A DNA stretch of 64,000 nt. Source: Valencia hispanica. Taxonomy: Eukaryota; Chordata; Actinopteri; Cyprinodontiformes; Valenciidae. Where the stretch lies: contig OY747704.1 of the NCBI GenBank assembly GCA_963556495.2, positions 9,896,501 to 9,960,500 on the forward strand. Direction: 5' to 3'. Every line of letters starts with the position of its first letter. The first letter of the stretch is position 1. Shown in pieces: positions 10,515-21,782 of the stretch. The notes below the pieces were generated by a model. The model ran no database searches and was not told the DNA's origin. It saw only the letters and a program-made list of their open reading frames with translations. The translations under genes and the position numbers were made by a program.

Positions 10515-10940
10515 AAAGAAGCTTTAGGCCTCGTTTTTGGGGCGATGAAGTTTCATAAGTATTTGTTTGGTCACAGGTTCACCCTAGTTACAGATCACAA
10601 ACTTCTGCTGAAGATTTTAGGTCCTAAAACTGGGGTACCTCCCTTAACTGCAGCTAGGATGCAAAGGTGGTCCCTTATTTTAGCTGCTTATACATATGAG
10701 ATCCAGTACAAACCATCAGAGCAACATGGAAATGCTGATGCATTATCCAGACTTCCCTTATCTGACTGCAGTTTTCCGAGGTCAAACCCGGTGTACAGGG
10801 TCTCATACTTGGACAGTTTGCCTATTACATCGAAAAACATAGCACAGGAAACACAGAAAGATCCATTGCTAGCTAAAGTTAAAGAGTATGTTTGGGCAGG
10901 TTGGCCAAAAGTTGTAGCAGATGTTGTGCCGCAGATAGGT
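10515..10940 (+). pseudogene. Ty3/gypsy pol, RNase H (second piece)
   Basis: Resuming from base 93, the frame reads through the RNase H core: VTDHK, then the PSEQHGNADALSRLP signature that ends gypsy RNase H domains. It then enters the linker towards integrase. The frame is lost at about 10940, where a second insert begins. In the intact element RNase H degrades the RNA template during cDNA synthesis. Confidence 0.88.
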
Positions 10941-12420
10941 AGGATTTGGCTATGAATAATTATGAATAATCGCTTAGGGCAAGTATTAATAAGAATAATA
11001 ATTTTATGTAACAATTACCAAGTTTAGGGGCACCATCCTGTTGGATTCCAGGAACATTTATATATATAGCCAAATTGTTCAGTCTCAGTTTATGTTTATG
11101 ATTACCAGCCTGACAAGGCTGAGATAATTAAACAATAGATGAAGGAATAAGTTCTTACGCTGTGGACATTAATTGTACGCATCACTCCAAGTAATCCCAG
11201 ACAACTTCTCTTTAAGTTAAGGGGACTTTATTTAGAAAATAGAAAATCCCATCTATTCTAAAGCATGCAAAAATTACTACAGATCTTAGACAATAATAAT
11301 AGGTGAACATTAAACACAATTAACATGAAATTAAATCAGTGAGACAGCCGAGGTTCAGGTCAGAAAAGGAGGGGGTGGTCCTCAGTCCAGGGGGCTCAAA
11401 TCACAGATAGCCTAGGAGACAAAGTCATAAATCTCAGCTCTGTGCCAAGATGGAGGGGAGCACATGGAGTCTAAGAAAGAATCATAAAACTAGTTTTGCC
11501 TAAAGGAGCACATGGGGGAAGCGTCCATGTGGTAGGCCTCTGCTTTAGCGACAGACTAAAGACAATGGAGTTAAACTTTTCAGCTAAGACCAGCTAACGC
11601 AGGCCGGACTGAGCCCGAATGCCGATGGAGTTATCAGGGAGGGAGAGAGAGGGAAAACAAGAGGAAGGAAAAAAGAAAGGCGTGATCTGCTCAGGATAAA
11701 ACAGACAGTTTCAAAGACAGCAATTTCACAGCTCAGACTTATACGTGCGATGACGCGAAAATGAGCAAACAGGTACAGCATTTAAAAACACTTTAACCAA
11801 CAATGAACAAGATCTAACTCGTTAAAACTCTATTTTCTCTGTTTATCTCCGCCCAGACACAGTATTAGTATAAATGAACCGGTTCAGTCCTACTTTGCTT
11901 TGGAGGAGGTCCAGTCCACTAGGAGGAGAGCAAATTGTGTCCGTCGTTGAGCAAGAAAAGGAAGAGTTATAAAAAAAACCTGTACAGGATTTAAGGACCG
12001 TGTGGCCCAATTGCAGACTGGATGGCCTGTAGGTCGAAGTCTAATGAACTGTCTGGGAACAGTTCTGATATAGCTCACACGACATACACAAACCGTATGA
12101 GCACTTCGAAGCGAGTTCTTCCCCGGTCCAGCGGGTCAGAACAAAAGAGAATCTTCACCGGTGAGATGTCCTCTGTTCAGGAGTAGTTCATCCAAGAGCG
12201 TCCAGCTGGAGAACAATTCAAAATGGGCGCGACTACTCTTATAGCCCCCTTTGGCCGTGATGTCATCGCTGATGTCACCGTGGGTGGTCACGGACCAATA
12301 GGAGTGTGTTGGGGGTCACTGCTAGGATTGCTGGGAAATTTGGTCTGCTCAGTCCATCTTTGAAATAGCTCCCAGACATCCAAAAGTCTGTTCAGTTCAT
12401 CTTATGAGAAATGCAATCAC
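10940..12420 (-). mobile_element. Unclassified insert within gypsy pol
   Basis: The gypsy frame stops at about 10940 and picks up at about 12424. The 1.5 kb between has no domain-bearing frame. Part of it (about 11020-11150) recurs inverted at about 26110-26250. Short direct matches (CAGAT) occur at both junctions, but I could not fix the termini. On the minus strand a TATA-like box with GC-rich flank (around 12225-12300) precedes the rest. This would suit a solo LTR or a non-autonomous element read leftward; orientation is a guess. Confidence 0.45.
12225..12300 (-). promoter_or_regulatory. Promoter-like segment with TATA and two CRE-like sites
   Basis: On the minus strand the order is CAAT-like TATTGG, then two TGACATCA-type sites 12-14 bases apart, then GGGGGCTATAAGAG. 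This spacing resembles a polymerase II core promoter, as expected in an LTR. It is based on motif reading only. Confidence 0.4.
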
Positions 12421-12423
12421 AAC

Positions 12424-13332
12424 ACAGATGAAGCGCTACCGCCTTATGTCAAGTGCAAGTTTGAACTCACCGTAGAGGATGGCTGTGTGGTCTGGGGGTT
12501 CAGGGTGGTCATACCAGAAAGGCTACAAAGCAGGCTACTCTCAGAGTTACATGACAGTCATTGGGGTATGGTAAAAATGAAAGCACACGCTAGAAACCTA
12601 TTTTGGTGGCCTACGCTTGATGATGATATTGAAAGAGAGGCTATGACGTGTGATGTTTGTAAACAACATCATAACATGCCAGCAACAGCACTCGTTCATG
12701 CATGGAAATGGGCTACAGGTCCATGGGAAAGGATACATCTAGATTTTGCTGAGACAAATAAGCTGATGTTTTTGGTTGTTATGGATGCATACGCTCGCTG
12801 GCCTGAAATTATCCATATGCAGTCTACCACAACGAGCAAAACAGTGGAAGTGTTAAGGAATTTGTTTGCTTTTTATGGGTTGCCTAAAGAAGTAGTTACA
12901 GACAATGGTCCTAAATTCACTTCGGTGGAGTTTGAGTCATTTTTGAACCTGAATGGGGTGAAACATATTAAAGTTCCTGCATATCACCCAGCCTGAAACG
13001 GGCTGGCTGAAAGGCTTGTTCAGAACTTTAAGAAGTCTCTGGCCAAGAACAAAGCTGTAGGGGGCATGTCTCTGAATCACTGTATTGCAAATTTCCTTTT
13101 TGGGTACAGGAATATTCCACATGCAACGACCAAGAAAACACAGGCTGAACTGTTTTTAAATAGACAGGTCCGTATGCGTCTTTCCCTGTTGAAGCTGACT
13201 GTATCACACACTCTGAAAGCAGAGCAGTTGCATCAACCGTCCATTGAAAAAATAAGCTCAGGACGTTTTCTGTTGGACAGTCAGTTTTGGTTAGGAACTA
13301 CAGGGGAGGAGAGAGGTGGTTGGATGCAGTAG
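12424..13332 (+). pseudogene. Ty3/gypsy integrase
   Basis: The zinc-binding HHCC segment reads H-x3-H...C-x2-C between about 12550 and 12665. The catalytic triad is visible as D in HLDFAE, D in VTDNGPKF and E in GLAERL. A single TGA (12994-12996) interrupts the core just before the catalytic glutamate, and a frame change occurs near 13280. Integrase inserts the element's cDNA into the chromosome. The order RNase H then integrase identifies Ty3/gypsy rather than Ty1/copia. Confidence 0.88.
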
Positions 13333-13694
13333 TTACTGCCGTTTTGGGTCCAGTAACATACATGGTGAAGGTAAATGGAATATGTGTGAAGAGACATGTA
13401 AATCAAATGCTGGAGGCGAGAAGAAGAATATCGGAAGAAAGGAAAGAAACTGTAACAAACTTGAGGGAAAGCTGTGATTTTCCTTTTGATGTTAACCATG
13501 ATGTAAATGAGAATGTAAATGACACTGTTGTGCTAAGTGATGATATTGAGGTATCTACGACTACTGCTGCTGATGAGCCGGAAAATGTTCTGCCTCAAAC
13601 GGATGAAGAGACTGGTGTTCTGAGAAGTTCTCCAGGTTCGGTTCCCAAGGTGCGGCCTAAGAGGAACATACGGGCTCCTCTTATAAAGGACTAA
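13287..13694 (+). pseudogene. Ty3/gypsy integrase C-terminal tail
   Basis: The piece continues integrase in a shifted frame, through a strand-rich segment ending in ICVKRHVNQML and then an acidic, low-complexity tail ending in VRPKRNIRAP. Such basic RPKRNI endings are common at the C-terminus of gypsy pol proteins. A TAA at 13692 closes it about 100 bases before the 3' LTR. Confidence 0.75.
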
Positions 13695-13793
13695 AACTGG
13701 TCCTCCTTGGGAAGTTCTTTAAACACATAAAAAAAGAAAAGAGAAACATTTTTTTGTTGTTGCTGTGGTTGTTCCTAGCTACAGGGGAGGAGC

Positions 13794-14010
13794 TGTGGTG
13801 TTTAAAAGAAAGCGAAAAGAAAACAGAGATGTTTAATGCTATTTTTGATTACCACTAGATGGCAGCACTGCTCCTCTGTGATAATGACTATGTGTGCAGA
13901 GAGTAAGTTGTTCTGTTCGTTCAGGGTGCGGTCCTGAATAAAGAAACCTAAAAAGATTGACCATCTGGCTGTCTTTTCCTTCGTCACCATTCACCTGAGG
14001 AATGAACATA
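13794..14010 (+). repeat. Probable gypsy 3' LTR
   Basis: A purine tract (ACAGGGGAGGAG, 13781-13792) sits just before a TGTGGTG start, with an AATAAA at about 13937. The right end, around ATGAACA at 14010, is uncertain because the partner LTR is outside the window. Confidence 0.55.
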
Positions 14011-14378
14011 TTCTTTGTCTGTTGAGACACAACAGGACATGCTGCCCAAAATTGGTGATTGCTCAGGCATTTACCAATACTGTTAGATGACAGAGTCAGA
14101 GATCCCAAGGATGAAGTCTGGCAACTCATACTGCTACTGAGACAGGCGGTTGAGCTTGTGTGTGCTCCTGCACTGTCAGTCACAGGTTGCATGCATGAAG
14201 GTGTTCATTGAGGAGTACCTGGGCACAAGACATACACTCTTCCCACTTACACGGCTGAGATCCAAACACCACTTTACATTATGCGCATCTCAAACTAGAA
14301 TTTGGCTCTTTAATTCGAACATGGACGATGAGGTTTGAAAGAGGGTCTTGAAGTGACATTATAGTCCTTATAGCAGGT
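14011..14378 (+). other. Unassigned stretch between gypsy LTR and gene relic
   Basis: No domain, repeat or RNA gene was recognised in these bases on either strand. The beginning may still be LTR flank and the end may be upstream exon or intron of the following gene relic. Confidence 0.4.
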
Positions 14379-16510
14379 GTGGAAAGACTTTCAAAGTCAT
14401 ATCTACATTTACATCTCATTTATCGAGATGTCATAAGCAGTGTGATATTACACATATTTGTCATGTGTAAGCATGGCTACTTTAAAAGATGCATCAGAGC
14501 AAGCAAAAATTTCATTAACATCACAAAATCCCTCTCGGAGAGGCACCAGCTTCTGCAGGCCTACCAAGCCAGGGGCAATGTGTTCTGCCCTGAGTTGGCC
14601 ATGCCTAACTGTACAAGGTTTTACCCAGAGGTGTATGACAGTCAGGTGAAGGGAGCATTGGCAGAGTTTGATGTGTCAAACTCAAATGCTGTTGTGACAG
14701 ACAGATTAACTGTACGAGGGACATCCTATGCCAATGAAATGCTTGTCATTTTAAGCTGTGCACTTCAAAAGTTAACTGTTGGGCTGATAACATGCATTGT
14801 AGTAAAAGTCCAAAAGTCTGTGCTTCTTGTGCTCAGACAGAAAAGTGCAAGCCGGAATCCAGATCGTGGTGTGTTTGAAATTGAGAGTGTGGGGGGTCCT
14901 TTGATTTGCAAAACACCTGATGAGCTGCTTGATTACTTCCCGATCAGACAATACCATAGAGGTGGAAGGCAGCTCTTTGTGCTAAAACACAGTCCACCAT
15001 GGAGCTTGTGAGGGAGAAGGTGAAAGGAACACTTAATGCACTGAAAGAAGAGGAGGTGGACAGTGTAATGGCGAAGTTGATGAGCATTGTCGTCCGGAAT
15101 CTGGACGACTGTTCATTCTTGCAAGAAGAAGACCTGGGAGGAGTTTTACTCCCCATTCAATCCAGACGGCTGATCGGTGCATTTCACTCAGGTATTGGCT
15201 TGATCAGACCAAATCAGATCAGATCAACTTTGTTTTCTGTAGCATCTCCCAGTCTTTGTCTCTCTCCCCTCTATTGTATCTGTCTCCGTCTATGTCTGTC
15301 CATTTCTTCCTCTCCCATCTCCAAAGTTTAGATATGTTCCTGAAAAGAAATACACTGCTGTTAGTATGGACTTTGTATGTTAAACAAACAGACTCACTCA
15401 CTGTGTCTTATCTTCTCCAGTTGGGTCCTCTCATGCTTACCATTCCACCGTGCATCTGATGGGGACACCAACTGAGACACCAGCTACATCGCATCCGATG
15501 GGAACAGCAGATTCACCACACACAACGGGAACATCACTGATGACAGCAAAGTTTAAAATTCCGTGGGAAAAGTTTCCAACCAGTATGATGGCGGCACTTA
15601 AGGAGAAAAGGAGGCCACTTCCAAAAGACCGGTGACATATGATTCGTATGATAATGGAAGACATGATGGTGTCAAATAAAAGGCCAGGGAGAAGCCAGTT
15701 AAAGCAAGTAGCCCAGCAGCTCACTGATAGGTACCCTGACTCTTTCATTGATCAGTGCGGCAGTAATGTAGTCGGGCAAGGTTTTGCATCCCTCGTGGTA
15801 CAAATGGAGAACCGGGTTGAAAATGTCAGAAGGCAGTATGGTATCAGCACAAGCTCTGAAAAAAGATCCAAGAAAAAACACAAGCCATCTGACTATTATG
15901 GATGTACGAACTGGCAACCCATGGCACCAAACAGCTCCGACAATGAAGAGAAAAAGAAAATGCTGCAACCTGACTATAAAGAACATCTTCTATGTGAGAT
16001 TGACATCAAGAGAAACATGTCAGAAACATACGGCGCCCAATGCTTCACTCTGGAAAATGAAGACAATGTGATTAAAGTCATGGAAGAATGGCCATACCTG
16101 TTTGAAGCCACCTATCTACTCAAGCATACAGAGAAGTTAATTTGGATTTTCTGTCCAGACGAAACTTCTGAACCAAATTAAGGAGAGAGGCAAAACCATC
16201 ACTGAGTTTCTTGTCAGCAAGAGAATCACAGGAGTCACCACAGACCCATTGAGCCTGCTATGTGGCCTGATGAAGTACCTTGGAGAGGCGCCAAAGTCAT
16301 TGCTACTAAACCAAGAAGTGCGTACAGCATTAATTATCTAATAAGCAGGGCTGCTGCATTCTTAGTTTGACGTGGTTCAACAGTGTATCTAGAATCCAGT
16401 ATACACCAAATAAGTCCCATCAGTGTTAATTTAGTCTATGGCCTTTTTGTCTTGACCTCCAACAGGATGCCTTACAAGACGTTCCCAGAACACCATGTGT
16501 CATCATCGTG
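14379..16510 (+). pseudogene. Decayed multi-exon gene of a multicopy teleost family (SAMD3-like/uncharacterised)
   Basis: Several pieces line up in order with a family I recognise from fish genomes as uncharacterised or SAMD3-like proteins. They are an HGYFKRCIRASKNF segment (about 14475-14520), an EEEVDSVMAKL...EEDLGGVLLPIQSRRLI segment (14999-15190), an IPWEKFP segment (15550) with AQQLTDRYPDSF (about 15710), a SKRITGVTTDPLSLLCGLMKYLGE segment (about 16210-16290), and a last exon ending VPRTPCVIIVG before GTAAGC (about 16466-16511). An intron with GT at about 15191 and AG at about 15420 is visible. A TGA at 15633-15635 and frame changes near 15000 and 16150 disable it. Function of the family is unknown to me; the intron shows it is not a processed copy. 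Confidence 0.6.
15192..15420 (+). other. Intron of the gene relic
   Basis: A donor CACTCAG|GTATTG and a pyrimidine-rich acceptor ending TCTCCAG flank about 229 bases rich in CT. Protein similarity stops and resumes at these points. Confidence 0.55.
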
Positions 16511-16529
16511 GGTAAGCATGTTTACAATA

Positions 16530-18269
16530 TACAGTAGGTGTACAAATCGTCTTTCTTTGCTCACTTTGAATACATCCAGCACAAACTGATCCCAAGGGTG
16601 GAAAAATGCTTATTCGGCCCAATAAATGAAATTTTCACATATATGTGTACTCTTCTTGCCAGTGGTTTAGTGTTGCAGACACAGCCATTGGGTGGCGCTA
16701 ACCCACATTCAAGTTCCGAGTTCCGAGAAGAAGAGGACCAGCAGTTATATAAGGCCGCGCCGCCGGCTGCCTCACCCTCTCCAGTTCTGGCGTTCAGCCA
16801 AACAGTGCCAGGAGAGATCCATGTTTCCTTCGCTGGTGAGGGAAAAGACTCGAGTTCTGGGAGGAACCCACTTCAAGGACGACAAGACTGTTGATCAATC
16901 AGGTGAATCGCAAACCCAGTGTCTTGAGACAAAGCCCACTGTTCTGCCCTGAGCCCTACAGAAACTCTCTGAATTTCAGATGCTACCGTCAGGAAGCAAA
17001 CTGCTAACCAGCTACTGTTGCCGCAGAGCCGAGTGCAGACTACAGCCGTTACATCCACCACCGATAGAGCTTATGTGAGATGAATGCTGTGCTGGAAGCT
17101 GCGAACTAAGGTACTTTCAGTGAAAGAGGGTAGAGCTGATCACTGTTTAAGCAAGCTGGAGAGGACAACGACGTTCCAGCTCCATGGCTGCTAAGCTACA
17201 ACACCCATACGGCCTACCACTGCTAACCGACTGCAGCTATTGCTAGCCTGCCGACTAACGTTGTGTTGGCTTCGCCCATCATCCGCAGAGCGAATTGGAG
17301 AACTTTAACCGTTCAATAAGGTCTGTCTGGGCAGAGGCGAGATTAGGTTAGTTTAAACAAGATTAAAGGGTTGTTTATTTCCACTGTGATTTGTTACTTT
17401 GTGTAAGATTTCATTTCTTGTTTGGGTACAAACAGGCCGGTCGGCCTGGAGGTTTAAACAGTGATTTTCGAGGTTTCCGATGGAAAGTTGTTTAATATCC
17501 TGCAACCTGAGTTACTCAATCCGACAGTTTTTCCTTTGTTTGGTGTTTAATAAATGAACCAGAGCGACTTTAAGCAGCGCCACGTGAGTTAGCTGTAAGC
17601 TACATGCTCTAGCGAACCACGTGGGCTTGCCCTTGACGGCCTTTTATTCATGAATAATAAAGACTGCCATTAATGCTATTCAAAGTAGAGATCGACTTTA
17701 AAACTGATAGTTTTAAACACTAAAACTAATCTTTTAAGTCGTTTTTGAGACCGCCTTCTTGGTAAGTCAAAATACTAAATTAGATCGACATAATTGGTAC
17801 TGCCGTTAACGTCAAAGTCTAAATATTAAAGTAGATCTATCACTGCGGTGACCGATCCATTAAATGGAAGCAATTATCAAAAGGGTGTTGATTTCTAATT
17901 AAGCAAATGATTTAATGAAACATTACTTCTTCCAAATAATGTTTTTCTTCACTTCTGCTATGCATTGTGAATTGGTGGTTTGAAAACAAACCAGAATGTG
18001 CTGATTAGTCTTGGGCTAATCACAATTAGTTAAAAACTAACTTAGCTTCATTCCCAACACTGTTCAATACAAGCCTTGGTCTTGGAGCAAACATATTAAT
18101 TTTGAACTGTGACATCATTATCAATTTATTGTTTCTTATTTCTGTGCATTTTTATCACTTTTACTGTTTTACTTCTGAGTGTTAGTTTTATTATTATTAT
18201 TCTTTACTTGTATTTCTTGTATTCTTGTATTTTGGAAAACCGTTGTTATTTCACCTACATGTGTAGTAA
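16530..18269 (+). other. Non-coding stretch with a TATA-bearing segment
   Basis: A segment at about 16650-16900 has TTATATAAGG (about 16746) followed by a GC-rich start region, resembling an LTR or gene promoter. AATAAA occurs at about 17548 and 17658. The remainder (17650-18269) is AT-rich and I see nothing further in it. No open frame with a known domain follows the TATA box. Confidence 0.4.
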
Positions 18270-19253
18270 CCATAGACTGTATATAACTGGACGAAGCCTC
18301 GGTTACGTCACCCATTGGTTTCTGAAGAGCAAAAATGAAGCCATGTATGAAAATACAGAAATGGGCAAAGAGGTGGAGCTGAGAGTGGCGCTGTGAGGGT
18401 GGGGGCGGATGATGGACACTCTGAGCCGATGTAGCCAGGAGCTAGTCCTGGAGCTAACTGAAGCTAATTGAAGCTAACGGAGGTTAGTGGTCGCCTTTAG
18501 CCTGAAAGCCGAGCAACTCTGCTACCCTCTTCCATCCAGGCTGTGAATACAATATTAAATTGGTTAGTTAACATTTAAATTGAAATAATTTATTCAAATG
18601 AAATGATCATTAACTTAATGCAAGTGTTCAATAATATTTTTAACTTAGTTATGAATAGTGTATGAGATCTATTTAGTCTATGCATGAGATACATGATCAA
18701 GCTAAGTTAGTTACGATGCTTCACATATTTATATTATTTGTTTGTATTTACCCTAATTGTTAGTGATTGCACTACCATGTAGGATCTCCCAGTTATAAAA
18801 AACTGTTCACAGGCTATTGTAGATGAGCAACAGCTAATATGAATAATTTCGATCGTAGTCAATTCTGCAATGTATGAATTTTACTAATCATTTATTGAGG
18901 TCTGGGAAGGGATATATCAAGGGAAGAAATAAGAAGTCAAACAAGTAATTAGTCAGCCAACTACATTTTTGCAATTTGATAAATTCCTTCAACATCTCAA
19001 TATTAAAATAAACCTTGGCGTCTGCAATATTACGAAGCCAAATCATACTTTTTATGTGGCTACAAAACTATGAATTTTTTTTCTTGAAATTGAAAAAATA
19101 TCTGTGTGAAAGAAAAACAGAAACTTAATTCATTTGTTCATTAAAACAAAAAGCGGACAGCACCTAAGGATATGAAAGAAGTGGCATTAAAGGTGATGCA
19201 CATATATTGTTAAGTACTTTTCCTTATGGTCTTCCTGTAGTTTTAGGCAATTG

Positions 19254-19402
<149 letters not shown>

Positions 19403-19417
19403 TCACACATATACATA

Positions 19418-21023
19418 CACTACCGTTCAAAAGTTTGGGGTCACATTGAAATGTCCTTATTTTTGAAGGAAAAGCACTGTACTTTTCAATGAAGATAACT
19501 TTAAACTAGTCTTAACTTTAAAGAAATACACTCTATACATTGCTAATGTGGTAAATGACTATTCTAGCTGCAAATGTCTGGTTTTTGGTGCAATATCTAC
19601 ATAGGGTATAGAGGCCCATTTCCAGCAACTATCACTCCAGTGTTCTAATGGTACAATGTGTTTGCTCATTGGCTCAGAAGGCTAATTGATGATTAGAAAA
19701 CCCTTGTGCAGTCATGTTCACACATCTGAAAACAGTTTAGCTCGGTACAGAAGCTACAAAACTGACCTTCCTTTGAGCAGATTGAGTTTCTGGAGCATCA
19801 CATTTGTGGGGTCAATTAAACGCTCAAAATGACCAGAAAAAGAGAACTTTCATCTGAAACTCGACAGTCTATTCTTGTTCTTAGAAATGAAGGCTATTCC
19901 ATGCGAGAAATTGCTAAGAAATTGAAGATTTCCTACAACGGTGTGTACTACTCCCTTCAGAGGACAGCACAAACAGGCTCTAACCAGAGTAGAAAAAGAA
20001 GTGGGAGGCCGCGTTGCACAACTGAGCAAGAATATAAGTACATTAGAGTCTCTAGTTTGAGAAACAGACGCCTCACAGGTCCCCAACTGGCATCTTCATT
20101 AAATAGTACCCGCAAAACACCAGTGTCAACATCTACAGTGAAGAGGCGGCTGCGGGATTCTGGGCTTCAGGGCAGAGTGGCAAAGAAAAAGCCATATCTG
20201 AGACTGGCCAATAAAAGAAAAAGATTAAGATGGGCAAAAGAACACAGACATTGGACAGAGGAAGACTGGAAAAAAGTGTTGTGGACGGATGAATCCAAGT
20301 TTGAGGTGTTTGGATCACAACGAAGAACGTTTGTGAGACGCAGAACAACTGAAAAGATGCTGGAAGAATGCCTGACGCCATCTGTTAAGCATGGTGGAGG
20401 TAATGTGATGCTTTGGTGCTGGTAAGGTGGGAGATTTGTACAGGGTAAAAGGGATTCTGAATAAGGAAGGCTATCACTCCATTTTGCAACGCCATGCCAT
20501 ACCCAGTGGACAGCGCTTGATTGGAGCCAATTTCATCCTACAACAGGACAATGACCCAAAACACACCTCCAAATTGTGCAAGAACTATTTAGAGAAGAAG
20601 CAGGCAGCTGGTATTCTATCGCTAATGGAGTGGCCAGCGCAGTCACCAGATTTGAACCCCATTGAGCTGTTGTGGGAGCAGCTTGGCCATATGGTACGCA
20701 AGAAGTGCCCATCCAACCAATCCAAATTGTGGGAGCTGCTTCTAGAAGCGTGGGGTGCAATTTCTCCAGATTACCTCAACAAATTAACAGCTAGAATGCC
20801 AAAGGTCTGCAATGCTGTAATTGCTGCAAATGGAGGATTCTTTGACGAAAGCAAAGTTTGATGTAAAAAAAATCTTATTTCAAATACAAATGATTATTTC
20901 TAACCTTGTCAATGTCTTGACTCTATTTTCTATTCATTTCACAACGTATGGTGGTGAATAAGTGTGACTTTTCATGGAAAACACAAAATTGTTTGGGTGA
21001 CCCCAAACTTTTGAACGGTAGTG
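19418..21023 (+). mobile_element. Tc1-like transposon with both terminal repeats
   Basis: The ends are inverted copies of CACTACCGTTCAAAAGTTTG with GGGTCAC following, and TA dinucleotides flank both sides (19416-19417 and 21024-21025), as for Tc1/mariner insertion. Length is about 1.6 kb, typical for a complete element. It sits beside the microsatellite within copy A of the THAP element. Confidence 0.93.
19829..20861 (+). pseudogene. Tc1 transposase, one frameshift
   Basis: The ATG at 19829 opens a 198-codon frame. It holds the paired-type helix-turn-helix DNA-binding region (SMREIAKKLKIS) and the basic GRPR hinge. The first catalytic aspartate is in LWTDESKF. The frame breaks at about 20420, in the glycine-rich VMLW region, and continues one base over from 20427. 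There the second aspartate (QQDNDPKHT) and third acidic residue (SPDLNPIELLW) appear. Together the two parts equal the usual length of about 340 residues. The enzyme would cut and paste its own element at TA sites. A single indel is the only clear lesion. Confidence 0.9.
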
Positions 21024-21321
21024 TATATAAATATATGTGTGTGTGTGTCTTGACCGCGAAGCAATCAATACATACATACCGTTTGCTCATAGCTTTTACT
21101 AAAACTACATGAAGTTTTAATAAATCAACATGTAAAGTAAATAAAAAGTTTGATCATTTCAACCCATGTTCGACCAAGCAGCCTTATCTTAAATGCACAA
21201 GATCTTAACCTGTTCAGTTTGTAGTTTCCCAGCGTGGTCAACTAGATACTTTGCTAATTAAGGAGCTCAGCTGCAGGAGCTTCATCTTCAAAATAACGTA
21301 CAGAAATATTATTTTACTTAC

Positions 21322-21387
21322 CGAAAAAAAATGGAGCAGAGACTTCTTAGACGGTCTGTTAGTGCAATCAGTACCACAGCAAGCCAA
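21322..21387 (-). pseudogene. THAP-domain first exon, copy A, start codon lost
   Basis: The minus strand encodes the same zinc-binding N-terminal THAP half as 54976-55040 (CCGTDCTNR, then SKKS). It ends at a GTAAGT splice donor. Where copy B has ATG, this copy has an extra T (ATTG), so the initiator is destroyed. Confidence 0.65.
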
Positions 21388-21782
21388 TCTTTGTCCAATA
21401 AGTGCACGATTTATATCTAAACACTTAATAAAGTTTGCGGATACAACTGATGCTGAAGTTCAGAGAAAGGAAATGGCCAAAGTCTTAACGTGAGTCCCAG
21501 GCTGAAGGCCTTCCCCTGAGCAAGCAGGGGGGGTAAGAAGTCTATGGCGGCAAGCTGCTAGCCACCGTTAGCTACCAGCCTTAGCGCTGACGGCTCATCT
21601 GAGACCTGTCAATCAAAAGGACACGCCCCTAATTATTCATAATTTCTAGATTAAATGATGTCTAAACGGATGAGTTAGAAAAAAGTCACCCCCCTCAGAG
21701 TTGTCTTGAATATAAACCTGACCTTTCAAAGCTAAAATGGTTTTTTGAACCAGGCCGTTTATTTCATGTTTATTAGATCGAC

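Noticed and set aside
15256..15459. Open frame of 67 codons
   Set aside because: It spans an intron between a GT donor and an AG acceptor of the gene relic and is pyrimidine-rich.
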